Origin: Pseudomonas solani
GTDB taxonomy: Bacteria > Pseudomonadota > Gammaproteobacteria > Pseudomonadales > Pseudomonadaceae
NCBI RefSeq assembly: GCF_026072635.1
Contig: NZ_AP023081.1
Coordinates: 1,820,501 to 1,884,500 of the forward strand
DNA: 64,000 nt
Direction: 5' to 3'
The notes under the pieces were generated by a model that did no database searches, was not told the origin of the DNA, and worked only from the letters and a program-made list of their open reading frames with translations. The translations under genes and the position numbers were made by a program. Of this stretch, positions 36,509 to 46,640 are shown piece after piece (the first letter of the stretch is position 1; each line of letters starts with the position of its first letter).

Positions 36509-37411
36509 GTGAATATCTCCACGTTCGATCTCAACCTGTTGCGCGTGCTCGACGCCCTGCTGCGTGAACGCAATGTCTCCCGCGCCGCCGAGCGCCTATC
36601 CCTCAGCCAGCCAGCGGTGAGCAACGCCCTCAACCGCCTGCGCGAGCTGCTCGGCGACCCGCTACTGGTACGTGTGGGCCGCAGCATGCAGCCCACCCCT
36701 CGGGCACTGGCCCTGGAGGCGCCGATCCGCACCGCCCTGGCGCAGATCGAGCAGAGCCTTTCCGCCGGCGAGGCCTTCGACCCGGCCAGCAGCCGCCAGC
36801 GCTTCAGCATCGCCGTGACCGACTACGTGGAGCTGATCTGCATGACCCGCCTGCTGGAGCGCCTCGCGGTGCTGGCGCCGGGGGTGCAGATCGCCATCAG
36901 CCACCTCAGCCCCAGCCTCCCCGCCGAAGCGCTGGACAAGGGCGAGCTGGACCTGGTGCTGGGGCGCTTCCAGAGCATTCCGCCGCGCTTCGCCAGCCGC
37001 CGCTGGATGAGCGAAACCCTGCGCCTCACCGCCCGCCGCGAGCACCCGTTGCTGCGCGGTGAGCCGGACCTGGAAAACTTCCTCAGGCTACGCCACCTCT
37101 GGGTGCATGGCGGCCAGACCAAAGGCATGGTCGACCTGTGGCTCGCCGAGCGCGGCCTGACGCGACAGATCCTCTACACCACGCCGAACTACCTGCAGGC
37201 GGCGCACATCGTCGCCGGCAGTGACCTGGTGGCGGTGCTGCCCACGCAACTGGCCCAGTACTTCGCCCGCCTGCTGCCGCTGGAGCTGCACGAACTGCCC
37301 TTCGCCGTGGGGCCCTTCCACCTGGATGTGGTCAGCGTGCAGGCACGGGAGCGGGACGCGGCGCTGCAGTGGCTGATCGGGCAGATCCTCGAATTGGGCG
37401 AACCCGGCTGA
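36509..37411 (+). CDS. LysR-family regulator (NodD-like subgroup)
   Basis: This LTTR of about 300 residues has DLNLLRVLDALLRERNVSRAAERLSLSQ as its helix-turn-helix and FSIAVTDYVELICM opening the effector domain. No ATG precedes the conserved region. I chose GTG 36509 (VNISTFDLNLL), which matches the usual family N-terminus; GTG 36488 and TTG 36473 are longer options. It is divergent from the fatty/alcohol oxidation operon, which it probably regulates. It matches PA5189. Confidence 0.88.
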   Translation: MNISTFDLNLLRVLDALLRERNVSRAAERLSLSQPAVSNALNRLRELLGDPLLVRVGRSMQPTPRALALEAPIRTALAQIEQSLSAGEAFDPASSRQRFSIAVTDYVELICMTRLLERLAVLAPGVQIAISHLSPSLPAEALDKGELDLVLGRFQSIPPRFASRRWMSETLRLTARREHPLLRGEPDLENFLRLRHLWVHGGQTKGMVDLWLAERGLTRQILYTTPNYLQAAHIVAGSDLVAVLPTQLAQYFARLLPLELHELPFAVGPFHLDVVSVQARERDAALQWLIGQILELGEPG

Positions 37412-37614
37412 GGGCCTACCGACGAACGGTTGCCAGGGCGTTTTCCGCACGTCCGTACCACCTTGCAGATTCACCCCAACGACGCCGATCGCCGGCAGCC
37501 CCCATGAGCCGGGCGATGCAGGCGCGAGGGGAGGTTCCTGAGCGAAGCGGCGGGACAGGCGCAGGGGAGAAAAGTGCTAGACGATCGAGTCACCAGCCTT
37601 ATGCGGGATCGGCC

Positions 37615-37641
37615 TAAAAGAAGGGTTTGCCTCGCCGTAGA
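37615..37641 (+). promoter_or_regulatory. Candidate FliA (sigma-28) promoter
   Basis: TAAA at 37615-37618, exactly 15 bp, then GCCGTAGA at 37634-37641. The flagellar consensus is TAAA-N15-GCCGATAA, so the -35 core and the GCCG of the -10 match and two later bases differ. The start would be near 37650, 28 bp before the ATG of the Gln-rich gene. Confidence 0.45.
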
Positions 37642-37677
37642 CTGAAACTCCCAGGCCAAAAAACCAGGGAGAACCCA

Positions 37678-38196
37678 ATGGCTATCGCAATCACACCCTT
37701 AGGCCCGACGCCTTTTTTCAACGACACGCCGCTTACGCGGACCAATGACGCACTGGCGGTCAACGCCCAGCCCGGCGTGACCTCCGCCAACGCCATCGAC
37801 ACCCGTAACGAGCGGGCGCGTATCGCCCGTGAGGAAGCCCAGCAGCAGTTCGAAGAGAACCAGCAGCTGGCCCGGGAACGGGCGCAGGACCTGCGGGAAG
37901 TGCAGGCCCAGCAGCTCCGTGAGAACGCCGCCGAGACTGCCCGTCTGCAGCAGCAACAGCTCCAGCAGCAGCGGATCGCCGACTACGTCGAAGCCCAGCA
38001 GACCGATGACCTGAACCCCAACAACCCGCTGTCCGGGGACTTCATCGCCCGTCAGCGTCTGCAGCTGGACGGCAACCAGCAGGCCTTCACCCAGCCCGAC
38101 CTGGGGCTGGTGACGCCGAGGCTGGCCAACCAGGCCATCTCCACCTACCAGGCCGTGCAGCAGCCCAGCTTCAGTGACCGGGCACTGGTGGCCTAA
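37678..38196 (+). CDS. Gln-rich coiled-coil hypothetical protein
   Basis: This 172-residue cytoplasmic protein has no signal peptide. It has a disordered Thr/Asn/Pro-rich N-terminus (about 1-45), a long Arg/Glu/Gln helix likely to form a coiled coil (about 45-115), and a C-terminal tail with LANQAISTYQAVQ. GGGAGAA precedes ATG 37678. The family is unknown to me. A sigma-28-like promoter in front suggests coregulation with flagella; this is an inference. It stands alone, 3' to 3' with the RecQ-family helicase. Confidence 0.75.
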   Translation: MAIAITPLGPTPFFNDTPLTRTNDALAVNAQPGVTSANAIDTRNERARIAREEAQQQFEENQQLARERAQDLREVQAQQLRENAAETARLQQQQLQQQRIADYVEAQQTDDLNPNNPLSGDFIARQRLQLDGNQQAFTQPDLGLVTPRLANQAISTYQAVQQPSFSDRALVA

Positions 38197-38247
38197 CGAG
38201 GCGGTAGGCAGGCCATGGCCCGTGCCTGGTACGGGCCGTGGTGGATC

Positions 38248-38265
38248 CCTGGGCTGAAGCCCAGG
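38248..38265. repeat. REP-like palindrome, variant copy
   Basis: CCTGGGCT-GA-AGCCCAGG, with a compensated pair change relative to the copies at 31603 and 57310. The trailing GCTACC also matches the GCTACGG after the 57310 copy. It abuts the helicase stop and lies between two convergent genes, so it may work as a bidirectional terminator. Confidence 0.7.
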
Positions 38266-40206
<1,941 letters not shown>

Positions 40207-40295
40207 GGCTTCACTCCATCGAAAGGGGCCGTCGATCATGGCCAGAAGCGCAACGCAGCAGCGCCGCGACAGTGCAGGGCGTTGGCCTGTATGCC

Positions 40296-40400
40296 CGTAG
40301 GATGGCGTAGAGCGCAGCGAAACCCATCATCGCCCGCTCCTGGCATCGCAGCCCGGTTCAGGCACCGCCGGTGGACGGAAAAAGCGTCATCCACCCTACG
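40296..40400. repeat. MITE-like palindromic element
   Basis: It starts CGTAGGATGG and ends CCACCCTACG, an imperfect terminal inverted repeat. The subterminal TAGAGCGCAGCGAAACCCAT is almost identical to the copy at 31489. It lies in the 280-bp gap between the RecQ-type helicase (5' end) and the pckA 3' end. No gene is seen in the gap. Confidence 0.75.
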
Positions 40401-40444
40401 CCACCCTCGACTCCGAGCACCCGGGAATTCCCGTGGCGACCAAT

Positions 40445-40468
40445 GAAAAAGCCGCCCGGAGGCGGCTT
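40445..40468 (-). terminator. Rho-independent terminator of pckA
   Basis: AAGCCGCC and GGCGGCTT form an 8-bp stem with a 4-nt loop. On the minus strand the stem is followed by a T run (complement of 40445-40450). It begins 18 bp after the pckA stop. Confidence 0.9.
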
Positions 40469-40486
40469 CTTCTACAACGGGCTCGC

Positions 40487-42031
40487 TTACAGCTGCGGGC
40501 CGGCGTTGCGGATGGCGTCGGAGACGTCGAACTTCTTGAAGTTCTCGATGAACTTCTCGGCCAGGCCCTTGGCGGCTTCGTCGTAGGCAGCCTTGTCAGC
40601 CCAGGTGTTGCGCGGGTTGAGCAGGTTGGTCTCGACGCCCGGAACGGCCTTCGGCACGTCCAGGTTGATCAGCGGCAGGTGCTCGGTTTCGGCACCGATC
40701 AGAGCGCCGCTCTGGATGGCCGCGATCACGCCACGGGTGGTGGGGATGTTGAAGCGCTTGCCAACACCGTAGCCACCACCGGTCCAGCCGGTATTGACCA
40801 GGTACACCTTGGAGCCGAAGCCCTTGATGCGCTTGATCAGCAGCTCGGCGTACTCGCCAGCCGGGCGCGGGAAGAACGGTGCGCCGAAGCAGGTGGAGAA
40901 GGTCGACTTGATGCCGCCGCCGGAACCCATCTCGGTGGAACCCACCAGGGCGGTGTAGCCGGAGAGGAAGTGGTAGGCCGCCTGCTCGTTGTTGAGGATC
41001 GACACGGGCGGCAGTACGCCGGTCAGGTCGCAGGTCAGGAAGATCACCGCGTTCGGCTCGCCGGCACGGTTGGCCTCGACGCGCTTCTCAACCAGCTCCA
41101 GCGGGTAGGCCGCGCGGGAGTTCTGGGTCAGGCTGTCGTCGCTGTAGTCGGGCAGGCGGGTTTCCGGGTTGAGCACGACGTTTTCCAGAACGGCACCGAA
41201 CTGGATGGCTTTCCAGATTACCGGCTCGTTCTTCTCGGACAGGTCGATGCACTTGGCGTAGCAGCCGCCTTCGATGTTGAACACGGTGCCCACGCCCCAG
41301 CCGTGCTCGTCGTCACCGATCAGGTAACGGCTTTCATCAGCGGACAGGGTGGTCTTGCCGGTGCCGGACAGGCCGAAGAACAGGGTGGTGTCGCCGTCTT
41401 CGCCAACGTTGGCAGCGCAGTGCATCGGCAGCACGTCTTTTTCCGGCAGCAGGAAGTTCTGCACGGAGAACATGGCTTTCTTCATTTCACCGGCGTAGCG
41501 CATGCCGGCGATCAGCACTTTCTTGGCAGCGAAGTTGAGGATCACGCAGCCATCGGAATTGGTGCCATCACGCTCCGGTTCGCAGACGAAGTTCGGGGCA
41601 TTGATGATCTGCCATTCCTGGCGGGCCTGCGGGTTGTACTGTTCCGGGTTGATGAACAGGCAACGGCCGAACAGGTTGTGCCAGGCAGTCTCGGTGGTCA
41701 TCTTGACCGCCAGGTAATGCTCGGGATCGGAACCGACGTGAACGTGGGAAACGAAACGCTCGCGCTCGGTCACATAGGCTTCGACGCGGGTCCACAGGGC
41801 ATCGAACTTGTCGGCCGGGAACGGACGGTTGATGGCGCCCCAGGCGATCTTGGAGTCGGTGCTCGGCTCCTGGACGATGAAGCGGTCAGCCGGAGAACGG
41901 CCGGTGCGGTGACCGGTCCTAACTACCAGCGAACCGTTGGCGGCCAGCTCACCCTCGCCACGGCGAATGGCCTCTTCGACCAGTTGCGCGGCGCTGATAT
42001 CGGTGTACACGGCGGTATTGGCTTGCGTCAT
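40487..42031 (-). CDS. pckA: Phosphoenolpyruvate carboxykinase (ATP)
   Basis: PckA converts oxaloacetate and ATP to phosphoenolpyruvate, the entry to gluconeogenesis from C4 acids. The 514-residue protein has the P-loop [11 protein letters not shown] at 220-230 and the kinase-2 GDDEHGW at 239-245, plus the [10 protein letters not shown] substrate segment. ATG 42031 ([13 protein letters not shown]) is chosen over an upstream ATG at 42070. It is monocistronic with its own terminator. It fits the dicarboxylate theme of dctBD in this window. Confidence 0.97.
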   Translation of the reverse strand: MTQANTAVYTDISAAQLVEEAIRRGEGELAANGSLVVRTGHRTGRSPADRFIVQEPSTDSKIAWGAINRPFPADKFDALWTRVEAYVTERERFVSHVHVGSDPEHYLAVKMTTETAWHNLFGRCLFINPEQYNPQARQEWQIINAPNFVCEPERDGTNSDGCVILNFAAKKVLIAGMRYAGEMKKAMFSVQNFLLPEKDVLPMHCAANVGEDGDTTLFFGLSGTGKTTLSADESRYLIGDDEHGWGVGTVFNIEGGCYAKCIDLSEKNEPVIWKAIQFGAVLENVVLNPETRLPDYSDDSLTQNSRAAYPLELVEKRVEANRAGEPNAVIFLTCDLTGVLPPVSILNNEQAAYHFLSGYTALVGSTEMGSGGGIKSTFSTCFGAPFFPRPAGEYAELLIKRIKGFGSKVYLVNTGWTGGGYGVGKRFNIPTTRGVIAAIQSGALIGAETEHLPLINLDVPKAVPGVETNLLNPRNTWADKAAYDEAAKGLAEKFIENFKKFDVSDAIRNAGPQL

Positions 42032-42391
42032 GTGGTTCCCCGTCGGCGAGAGGCCGAGTCCTCCAATCAAATATGTAGTGGGCTATGCGACCCGCTACAG
42101 CGAAAAAAGTGCGCCGGATTATGCCAGAGGAACTATGGCTTAGGCGAGATGACTGGACGTAAGGCAGACGATACGGGCGTTTCAGTCAGACCGGGCACCC
42201 GGCAGCGCGACTCAGGCACGCGCTCGACCGACGAACGGATAGCTGGAAATGACCATTTCCAACTCACCGGTCACGAGCGGAACGGCAAGCGTCAAGACGA
42301 GGCCAGACGGGCGCTGGCGGAGATATCCACAGGCCCGAGGGGCGCTACGACACACTACAAATTGGTAGGAAACTTATTAGTTTGGCCAGAT
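42032..42391. promoter_or_regulatory. pckA upstream region
   Basis: This 360-bp part of the gap contains no gene. It holds the pckA promoter region (minus strand) and a stretch of unstructured sequence up to the heptamer repeats. No recognisable operator was found. Confidence 0.4.
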
Positions 42392-42512
42392 AGCTGGAAG
42401 CCTGAAGCTGGAAGCTTGAAGAAAGAGCAGAGCAGCCTCCAACTTCTAGCTTCCGACTTCCGGCTTCCGACTTCCGGCTTCCGGCTTCCGGCTTCCGGCT
42501 TCCGGCTTACGA
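42392..42512. repeat. Inverted cluster of 7-bp repeats abutting hslO
   Basis: The left arm (42392-42419) has four direct heptamers of the form AGCTGGA, AGCCTGA, AGCTGGA, AGCTTGA. The right arm (42443-42512) has ten heptamers in the opposite orientation, mainly CTTCCGG with variants CTTCTAG, CTTCCGA and CTTACGA. A 23-bp spacer separates them. The last heptamer ends at the base before the hslO stop codon. Fully read, the arms could form a long imperfect hairpin. Confidence 0.9.
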
Positions 42513-43400
42513 TCAGTGTTTTGTGCTTGATGGCGCCGCGCTGCCGCCGCCGGCGAACAGCTGGGCCACGTCGGCGGCGTCGAAGCTGTAGCGCTGGTTG
42601 CAGAACTGGCAGTCGATCACCACCGTGCCGCCGTTCTCCTCCAGCAGGGCGTCGGCGTCGGCGTGGCCGAGGCTGACCAGGGCGTTGGCCGAGCGCTGGC
42701 GCGAGCAGCTGCAGCGGAAGCTGATGGCGAGGGGGTCGAACAGGCGCACCTGCTCCTCGTGGTAGAGGCGGTGCAGCACGGTTTCGTTGTCCAGGCTCAG
42801 CAGTTCCTCAGCGGTGAGGGTGTCGGCCAGGGCGGTGAGGTGTTGCCAACTGGCGGCACGGGCTTCCGGGTCCTTGAGGCGGTCGGCCGGCAGGGCCTGG
42901 AGCAGCATGCCCCGGGCGTTGCGGCCATCGGCGTTGAGCCAGAAGCGGGTCGGCAGCTGTTCGGAGTTGGCGAAGTAGGCCGAGAGGCTTTCCGCCAGGT
43001 TGGCGCCTTCCAGGCTGACGATGCCCTGGTAGCGCTGGCCCTGCTTGGGGTCCACGGTGAGGGTCAGCACGCCTTCGGGCATCAGCTCGTGCAGGCCGGC
43101 TCCGGCCACCACCTGGTCGGCGTGGTAGCGGGCGATGCCGCGCAGTTCGCGGTCGCTGGAGCATTCCACCATCAGCAGCGGCACGGCGCCGGAAGAGCGC
43201 GCCTGGAGCACCAGCAGGCCGTCGAATTTCAGCGTGCCCACCAGCAGCGAGGCGGCGGCGAGCATTTCGCCGAGCAGCTGCGCCACCGGCTCCGGGTAGG
43301 GGTGCTTGGCCAGCACGTGGGCGTAGCTCTCGCCGAGGGAGGCCATTTCGCCGCGCACGTCGGTATCGTCGAAAAGGAAGCGCTGGGTGTTATCGGACAT
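42513..43400 (-). CDS. hslO: Redox-regulated chaperone Hsp33
   Basis: Hsp33 is activated by oxidants and prevents protein aggregation. The 295-residue protein has the zinc centre cysteines Cys230, Cys232 (CSC) and Cys264, Cys267 (CQFC) at the C-terminal redox switch. The N-terminal core includes [19 protein letters not shown]. The order hslR-hslO matches P. aeruginosa PA5193-PA5194, with 106 bp between them. Its 3' end abuts the heptamer repeats. Confidence 0.96.
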   Translation of the reverse strand: MSDNTQRFLFDDTDVRGEMASLGESYAHVLAKHPYPEPVAQLLGEMLAAASLLVGTLKFDGLLVLQARSSGAVPLLMVECSSDRELRGIARYHADQVVAGAGLHELMPEGVLTLTVDPKQGQRYQGIVSLEGANLAESLSAYFANSEQLPTRFWLNADGRNARGMLLQALPADRLKDPEARAASWQHLTALADTLTAEELLSLDNETVLHRLYHEEQVRLFDPLAISFRCSCSRQRSANALVSLGHADADALLEENGGTVVIDCQFCNQRYSFDAADVAQLFAGGGSAAPSSTKH

Positions 43401-43506
43401 GACGGACTCGCTGCGTCTGGGGGCCTGCTCGGCCGAAAGGCTGGCGATTTTAGGTGCAAACCCCCGAGGCGACCAAGCGCCGGTTGTCTACCGGCCCCAT
43501 GGCGGC

Positions 43507-43917
43507 TCAATCGTCGACGAAGTCACCGGAGCCGCCGCGCAGGTAGTGGATCTGCCGGCGCTGCTTCTTGGTCGGCCGGCCTTCGGTCTGCACGCCCAGG
43601 GCGCCGGCCTTGCGCATGGCGGCCGCCTCTTCGCGGCGGCGCACGCTGTCGGCGGTCTCCTCATAGAGGGTCTGCGCCTCGGGCGCGCCACGGCGCACAA
43701 CGGACAGCGCGCGGACCACCACCGTGCGCTCGTCGAATCCGGTGCGGATCACGTACTCGTCACCGATGCGCGGCTCCTTTCCCGGCTTGCAGCGGTCGCC
43801 CCGGTGGTGGACCTTGCCGCCGTCGATGGCTTCCTTGGCCAGGGCGCGGGTCTTGTAGAAGCGCGCCGCCCACAGCCATTTGTCGAGGCGTACCTTGTCG
43901 TCGTCTTTGTCGCTCAT
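43507..43917 (-). CDS. hslR: Heat-shock ribosome-associated S4-domain protein Hsp15
   Basis: Hsp15 rescues 50S subunits that carry a blocked nascent chain. The 136-residue protein has an N-terminal S4 RNA-binding domain (VRLDKWLWAARFYKTRALAKEAI) and a basic C-terminal tail. ATG 43917 (MSDKDDDKVRLDKWLW) matches the family; the frame is open to 43956. It lies upstream of hslO and is divergent from rimB. Confidence 0.95.
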   Translation of the reverse strand: MSDKDDDKVRLDKWLWAARFYKTRALAKEAIDGGKVHHRGDRCKPGKEPRIGDEYVIRTGFDERTVVVRALSVVRRGAPEAQTLYEETADSVRRREEAAAMRKAGALGVQTEGRPTKKQRRQIHYLRGGSGDFVDD

Positions 43918-44048
43918 GCCACGGTTTCCATGCTGGCAGGCTGCACTGGCTCGCAACCTGAAAATTTGCGTCCCGGGCGCACGCCGGGCCGGATGCAGTT
44001 GTCACAAGGGGCAACTAGAATGCCGACAACTTTAGCGGAAAGCCTGCA

Positions 44049-44525
44049 TTGAAGACTTTCGACCAACTCTCCGTGATCGGCCTGCGTGAATGGATAGCCC
44101 TGCCGGAACTCGGCATGGTCGGCCTGCGCGCCAAGATCGACACCGGAGCCAGCACCTCCACCCTGCATGCCAGCGACATCGTGCCCTTCGAGCGCGACGG
44201 CGAGCGCTGGGTGCGCTTCACCGCGCACCTCGGCACGCTGGTGCAACGGCGCCACCGCTGCGAGGCGCAGGTGGTGTCGGTGAAGACCATCAAAAGCTCC
44301 AACGGCCAGGCCCAGAGCCGCTACGTGATCAGCACCACGGTCGCCCTGGGCGATCGCGCCTGGCCGATCGAGTTCACCCTGGCCTGCCGCAAGACCATGC
44401 GCTATCGCGTGCTGATCGGTTCCAAAGCCCTGGTGGACGGCCAACTGGTGGTCAACCCGGCCCTTAGCTACGTACAGGACAAGCCGACCCTACCGGCCTT
44501 CGACTCCCTTCCAGGTGCCCAATGA
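44049..44525 (+). CDS. rimB: Retropepsin-like protease of the Rim system
   Basis: This 158-residue aspartic protease-like protein has the retropepsin motif AKIDTGAST near residue 28. RimB acts with RimK in Pseudomonas, where the Rim proteins adjust ribosomal protein S6 tails and thereby translation and adaptation. The start is TTG 44049, behind GGAAAG; the next ATG would remove the conserved [15 protein letters not shown]. The stop overlaps rimK by ATGA, indicating translational coupling. Confidence 0.88.
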   Translation: MKTFDQLSVIGLREWIALPELGMVGLRAKIDTGASTSTLHASDIVPFERDGERWVRFTAHLGTLVQRRHRCEAQVVSVKTIKSSNGQAQSRYVISTTVALGDRAWPIEFTLACRKTMRYRVLIGSKALVDGQLVVNPALSYVQDKPTLPAFDSLPGAQ

Positions 44526-45427
44526 GAATTGCCGTTCTGTCGCGCAACCCGCGTCTCTATTCGACCCGTCGCCTGGTGGAAGCCGGCCAGCAGCGCGGGC
44601 ATGAGATCCAGGTGATCGACACCCTGCGTGCGTACATGAACATCGCCAGCCACAAACCGCAGATCCACTACCGCGGCCAGCCCCTGGAAGGCTTCGATGC
44701 GGTGATCCCGCGCATCGGCGCCTCGGTGACCTTCTACGGCTGCGCCGTGCTGCGCCAGTTCGAGATGATGGGCGTGTTCCCGCTCAACGAATCCGTGGCC
44801 ATCAGCCGCTCGCGGGACAAGCTGCGCTCCCTGCAACTGCTCTCGCGCAAGGGCATCGGCCTGCCGGTGACCGGCTTCGCCCACTCCCCCGACGACATCC
44901 CCGACCTGATCCGCATGGTCAACGGCGCCCCGCTGGTGATCAAGGTGCTGGAAGGCACCCAGGGCATAGGCGTGGTGCTGTGCGAGACGGAAAAGGCGGC
45001 GGAATCGGTGATCGAGGCCTTCATGGGCCTGAAGCAGAACATCATGGTGCAGGAATACATCCGCGAGGCCGGCGGAGCCGACATCCGCTGCTTCGTGGTG
45101 GGCGACAAGGTCATCGCCTCGATGAAGCGCCAGGCCAAGCCGGGCGAGTTCCGCTCCAACCTGCACCGTGGCGGCAGCGCCAGCCTGATCAAGATCACCC
45201 CGGAAGAACGCATGACCGCCATCCGCGCCGCCAAGGTCATGGGCCTGTCGGTGGCCGGCGTCGACATCCTGCGCTCCAACCACGGCCCGCTGGTGATGGA
45301 GGTGAACTCCTCCCCCGGCCTGGAAGGCATCGAAGTGACCACCGGCAAGGACGTTGCCGGGATCATCATCGAGCACCTGGAAAAACACGCCGGCCCCAAT
45401 ATGACCCGCACCAAGGGCAAGGGCTGA
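44522..45427 (+). CDS. rimK: Ribosomal protein S6 alpha-L-glutamate ligase
   Basis: RimK adds glutamates to the C-terminus of ribosomal protein S6. The 301-residue ATP-grasp protein starts [18 protein letters not shown]. It has the nucleotide-binding [32 protein letters not shown], and the metal-binding [14 protein letters not shown]. It overlaps rimB by 4 bp. Known work in Pseudomonas ties RimK output to c-di-GMP, and a (broken) c-di-GMP gene lies 1.2 kb downstream; any link is speculation. Confidence 0.95.
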   Translation: MRIAVLSRNPRLYSTRRLVEAGQQRGHEIQVIDTLRAYMNIASHKPQIHYRGQPLEGFDAVIPRIGASVTFYGCAVLRQFEMMGVFPLNESVAISRSRDKLRSLQLLSRKGIGLPVTGFAHSPDDIPDLIRMVNGAPLVIKVLEGTQGIGVVLCETEKAAESVIEAFMGLKQNIMVQEYIREAGGADIRCFVVGDKVIASMKRQAKPGEFRSNLHRGGSASLIKITPEERMTAIRAAKVMGLSVAGVDILRSNHGPLVMEVNSSPGLEGIEVTTGKDVAGIIIEHLEKHAGPNMTRTKGKG

Positions 45428-45469
45428 GCCCGTCCCGCCGGGTTGCACCCGACCTACCCGGTGCGCTCC

Positions 45470-45624
45470 CGTAGGGCGGGTGAAACCCGCGAATCCCAAA
45501 TCACATGGCAAGGGTGGACGTCGCTCTTCACGTCCACCAACGGGGTCGCACCCAGCACATCCCGCCATACGCCGAGTCCATCCAGCGCCCACACAAAAGC
45601 CGCCGGGTTTCACCCGACCTACGG
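45470..45624. repeat. MITE-like palindromic element, long copy
   Basis: The left end CGTAGGGCGGGTGAAACCCG (45470-45489) is mirrored by a right end ending CCTACG at 45624, matching at 19 of 20 bases. A nested inverted repeat GGTGGACGT/ACGTCCACC lies at 45513-45538. A half copy of the right end (CACCCGACCTACC) sits just upstream at 45447-45459. The element is 155 bp, in the rimK-sapC gap, with no coding capacity. Confidence 0.8.
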
Positions 45625-45689
45625 ATGCATCAAGGAAGTCGTTGTGCTGAAACAGGCTCCGCCCCCGGCCGGGAGCGGAGCCGCGCCCA

Positions 45690-46433
45690 TCAATGGGTGG
45701 TGGTTTCGCCGGCCGCTTTCTTCGCCAGGTAGTGGGCGAACAGCTGGTTGGCGTTGCCCAGGGAGATCAGGTGGGCGTAGATCCAGCCGAGGAAGCCGGA
45801 TTTGTGCAGGTCCAGCACCTTGTCGTCGGAGAGGGCCAGGAAGCGCTCCTCGTCCACCGCCAGGAAGTCGCTGAGCACGAAGCTCTCACCATTGCTGTGG
45901 CTGAGCTTGAGGCTGCGGGTGGAGAGCAGTTCCAGCTCGTTGAGCTTGTCGACGAAGCGGCGGGTGCGCTCCATCTCGGTGGTGAAGTTCTGCAGGAACT
46001 GGATCATCTCTTCGAGGAAGGGGCTGTTCTGGCCTTCTTCGTCGAACAGCTCGCGGCCCTCTTCCTCGTTCCAGCCCGAGTAGGCGGCGTCGAAGCAGAC
46101 GGTGAAGTTCTCCGCACTGTCCTGGGCCAGGACGAAGGGATAGCGACGCACGAAGGCCGGGATGTAGCAGTTTTCCTGCCACAGGTTGTTGGCGTCGACG
46201 TAGCCGTTGTGGCCGGCCTTCAGGCCCAGCAGCGCGATGGGCACGGCCTGGGCGCCCTCACCGATGAACACGATCGGGTAGTGGCGCGACGCCTGGAAGA
46301 ACTCCAGGCCGGCCAGAGGCACCAGGTGGGTGCTGGAAGCGAATTCGCTGTTCTGGAGGCTGGCGAGTTTCAGCGAGCGGTGCTCCTCGCGGTTCAGCGC
46401 CTTGATTTCCTTGTACAGCAGCAGCGTGGTCAT
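45690..46433 (-). CDS. SapC-family protein
   Basis: This 247-residue protein has no signal peptide. It has HLVPLAGLEFFQASRHYPIVFIG, LGLKAGHNGYVD and PAFVRRYPFVLAQ near the N-terminal half, features of the SapC (PF07277) family, which has no settled role. CAGGAGAC precedes ATG 46433. It starts 25 bp after the stop of a scrap resembling the end of a two-partner secretion transporter, so it may once have been part of a tpsB-sapC operon. It is absent from this place in P. aeruginosa. Confidence 0.82.
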   Translation of the reverse strand: MTTLLLYKEIKALNREEHRSLKLASLQNSEFASSTHLVPLAGLEFFQASRHYPIVFIGEGAQAVPIALLGLKAGHNGYVDANNLWQENCYIPAFVRRYPFVLAQDSAENFTVCFDAAYSGWNEEEGRELFDEEGQNSPFLEEMIQFLQNFTTEMERTRRFVDKLNELELLSTRSLKLSHSNGESFVLSDFLAVDEERFLALSDDKVLDLHKSGFLGWIYAHLISLGNANQLFAHYLAKKAAGETTTH

Positions 46434-46458
46434 TACGTGGGTCTCCTGAGAAAAACGA

Positions 46459-46602
46459 TTAACGGATGACGATCTGCGCCAGGACCTGTCCGCTGTCCTG
46501 ATCGGGCACCACATCCTTGAGGGTATTGGCCGCCACCAGGCTGATGCTCAGGTGGCGACCCCAGTTGAAGTTAAGACCAGCGCCGACGCTTTGCAGCGCC
46601 GG
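46459..46602 (-). pseudogene. C-terminal remnant of a ShlB/FhaC/HecB-type TpsB transporter
   Basis: A short minus-strand frame (about 45 codons) reads QSVGAGLNFNWGRHLSISL...LKDVVPDQDSGQVLAQIVIR-stop. The alternating hydrophobic beta-strands and the LNFNWG...SISLVAANTL pattern resemble the last strands of outer-membrane TpsB barrels. Nothing upstream continues the barrel: the next gene's 3' end and its terminator hairpin take over at about 46604. This looks like the leftover of a deleted gene. The assignment rests on pattern only. Confidence 0.5.
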
Positions 46603-46603
46603 C

Positions 46604-46633
46604 CCCGCATGTCCGGGCATCCCTGCATGCGGG
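46604..46633 (-). terminator. Hairpin at the 3' end of the GGDEF-EAL gene
   Basis: CCCGCATG (46604-46611) and CATGCGGG (46626-46633) form an 8-bp stem just after the stop of the intact reading frame at 46641. There is no long T run on the minus strand. Confidence 0.5.
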
Positions 46634-46640
46634 AACAGGC

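Noticed and set aside
42392..42512. Heptamer cluster as a CRISPR array
   Set aside because: The units are 7 bp with no unique spacers between them, and no cas genes are in the window.
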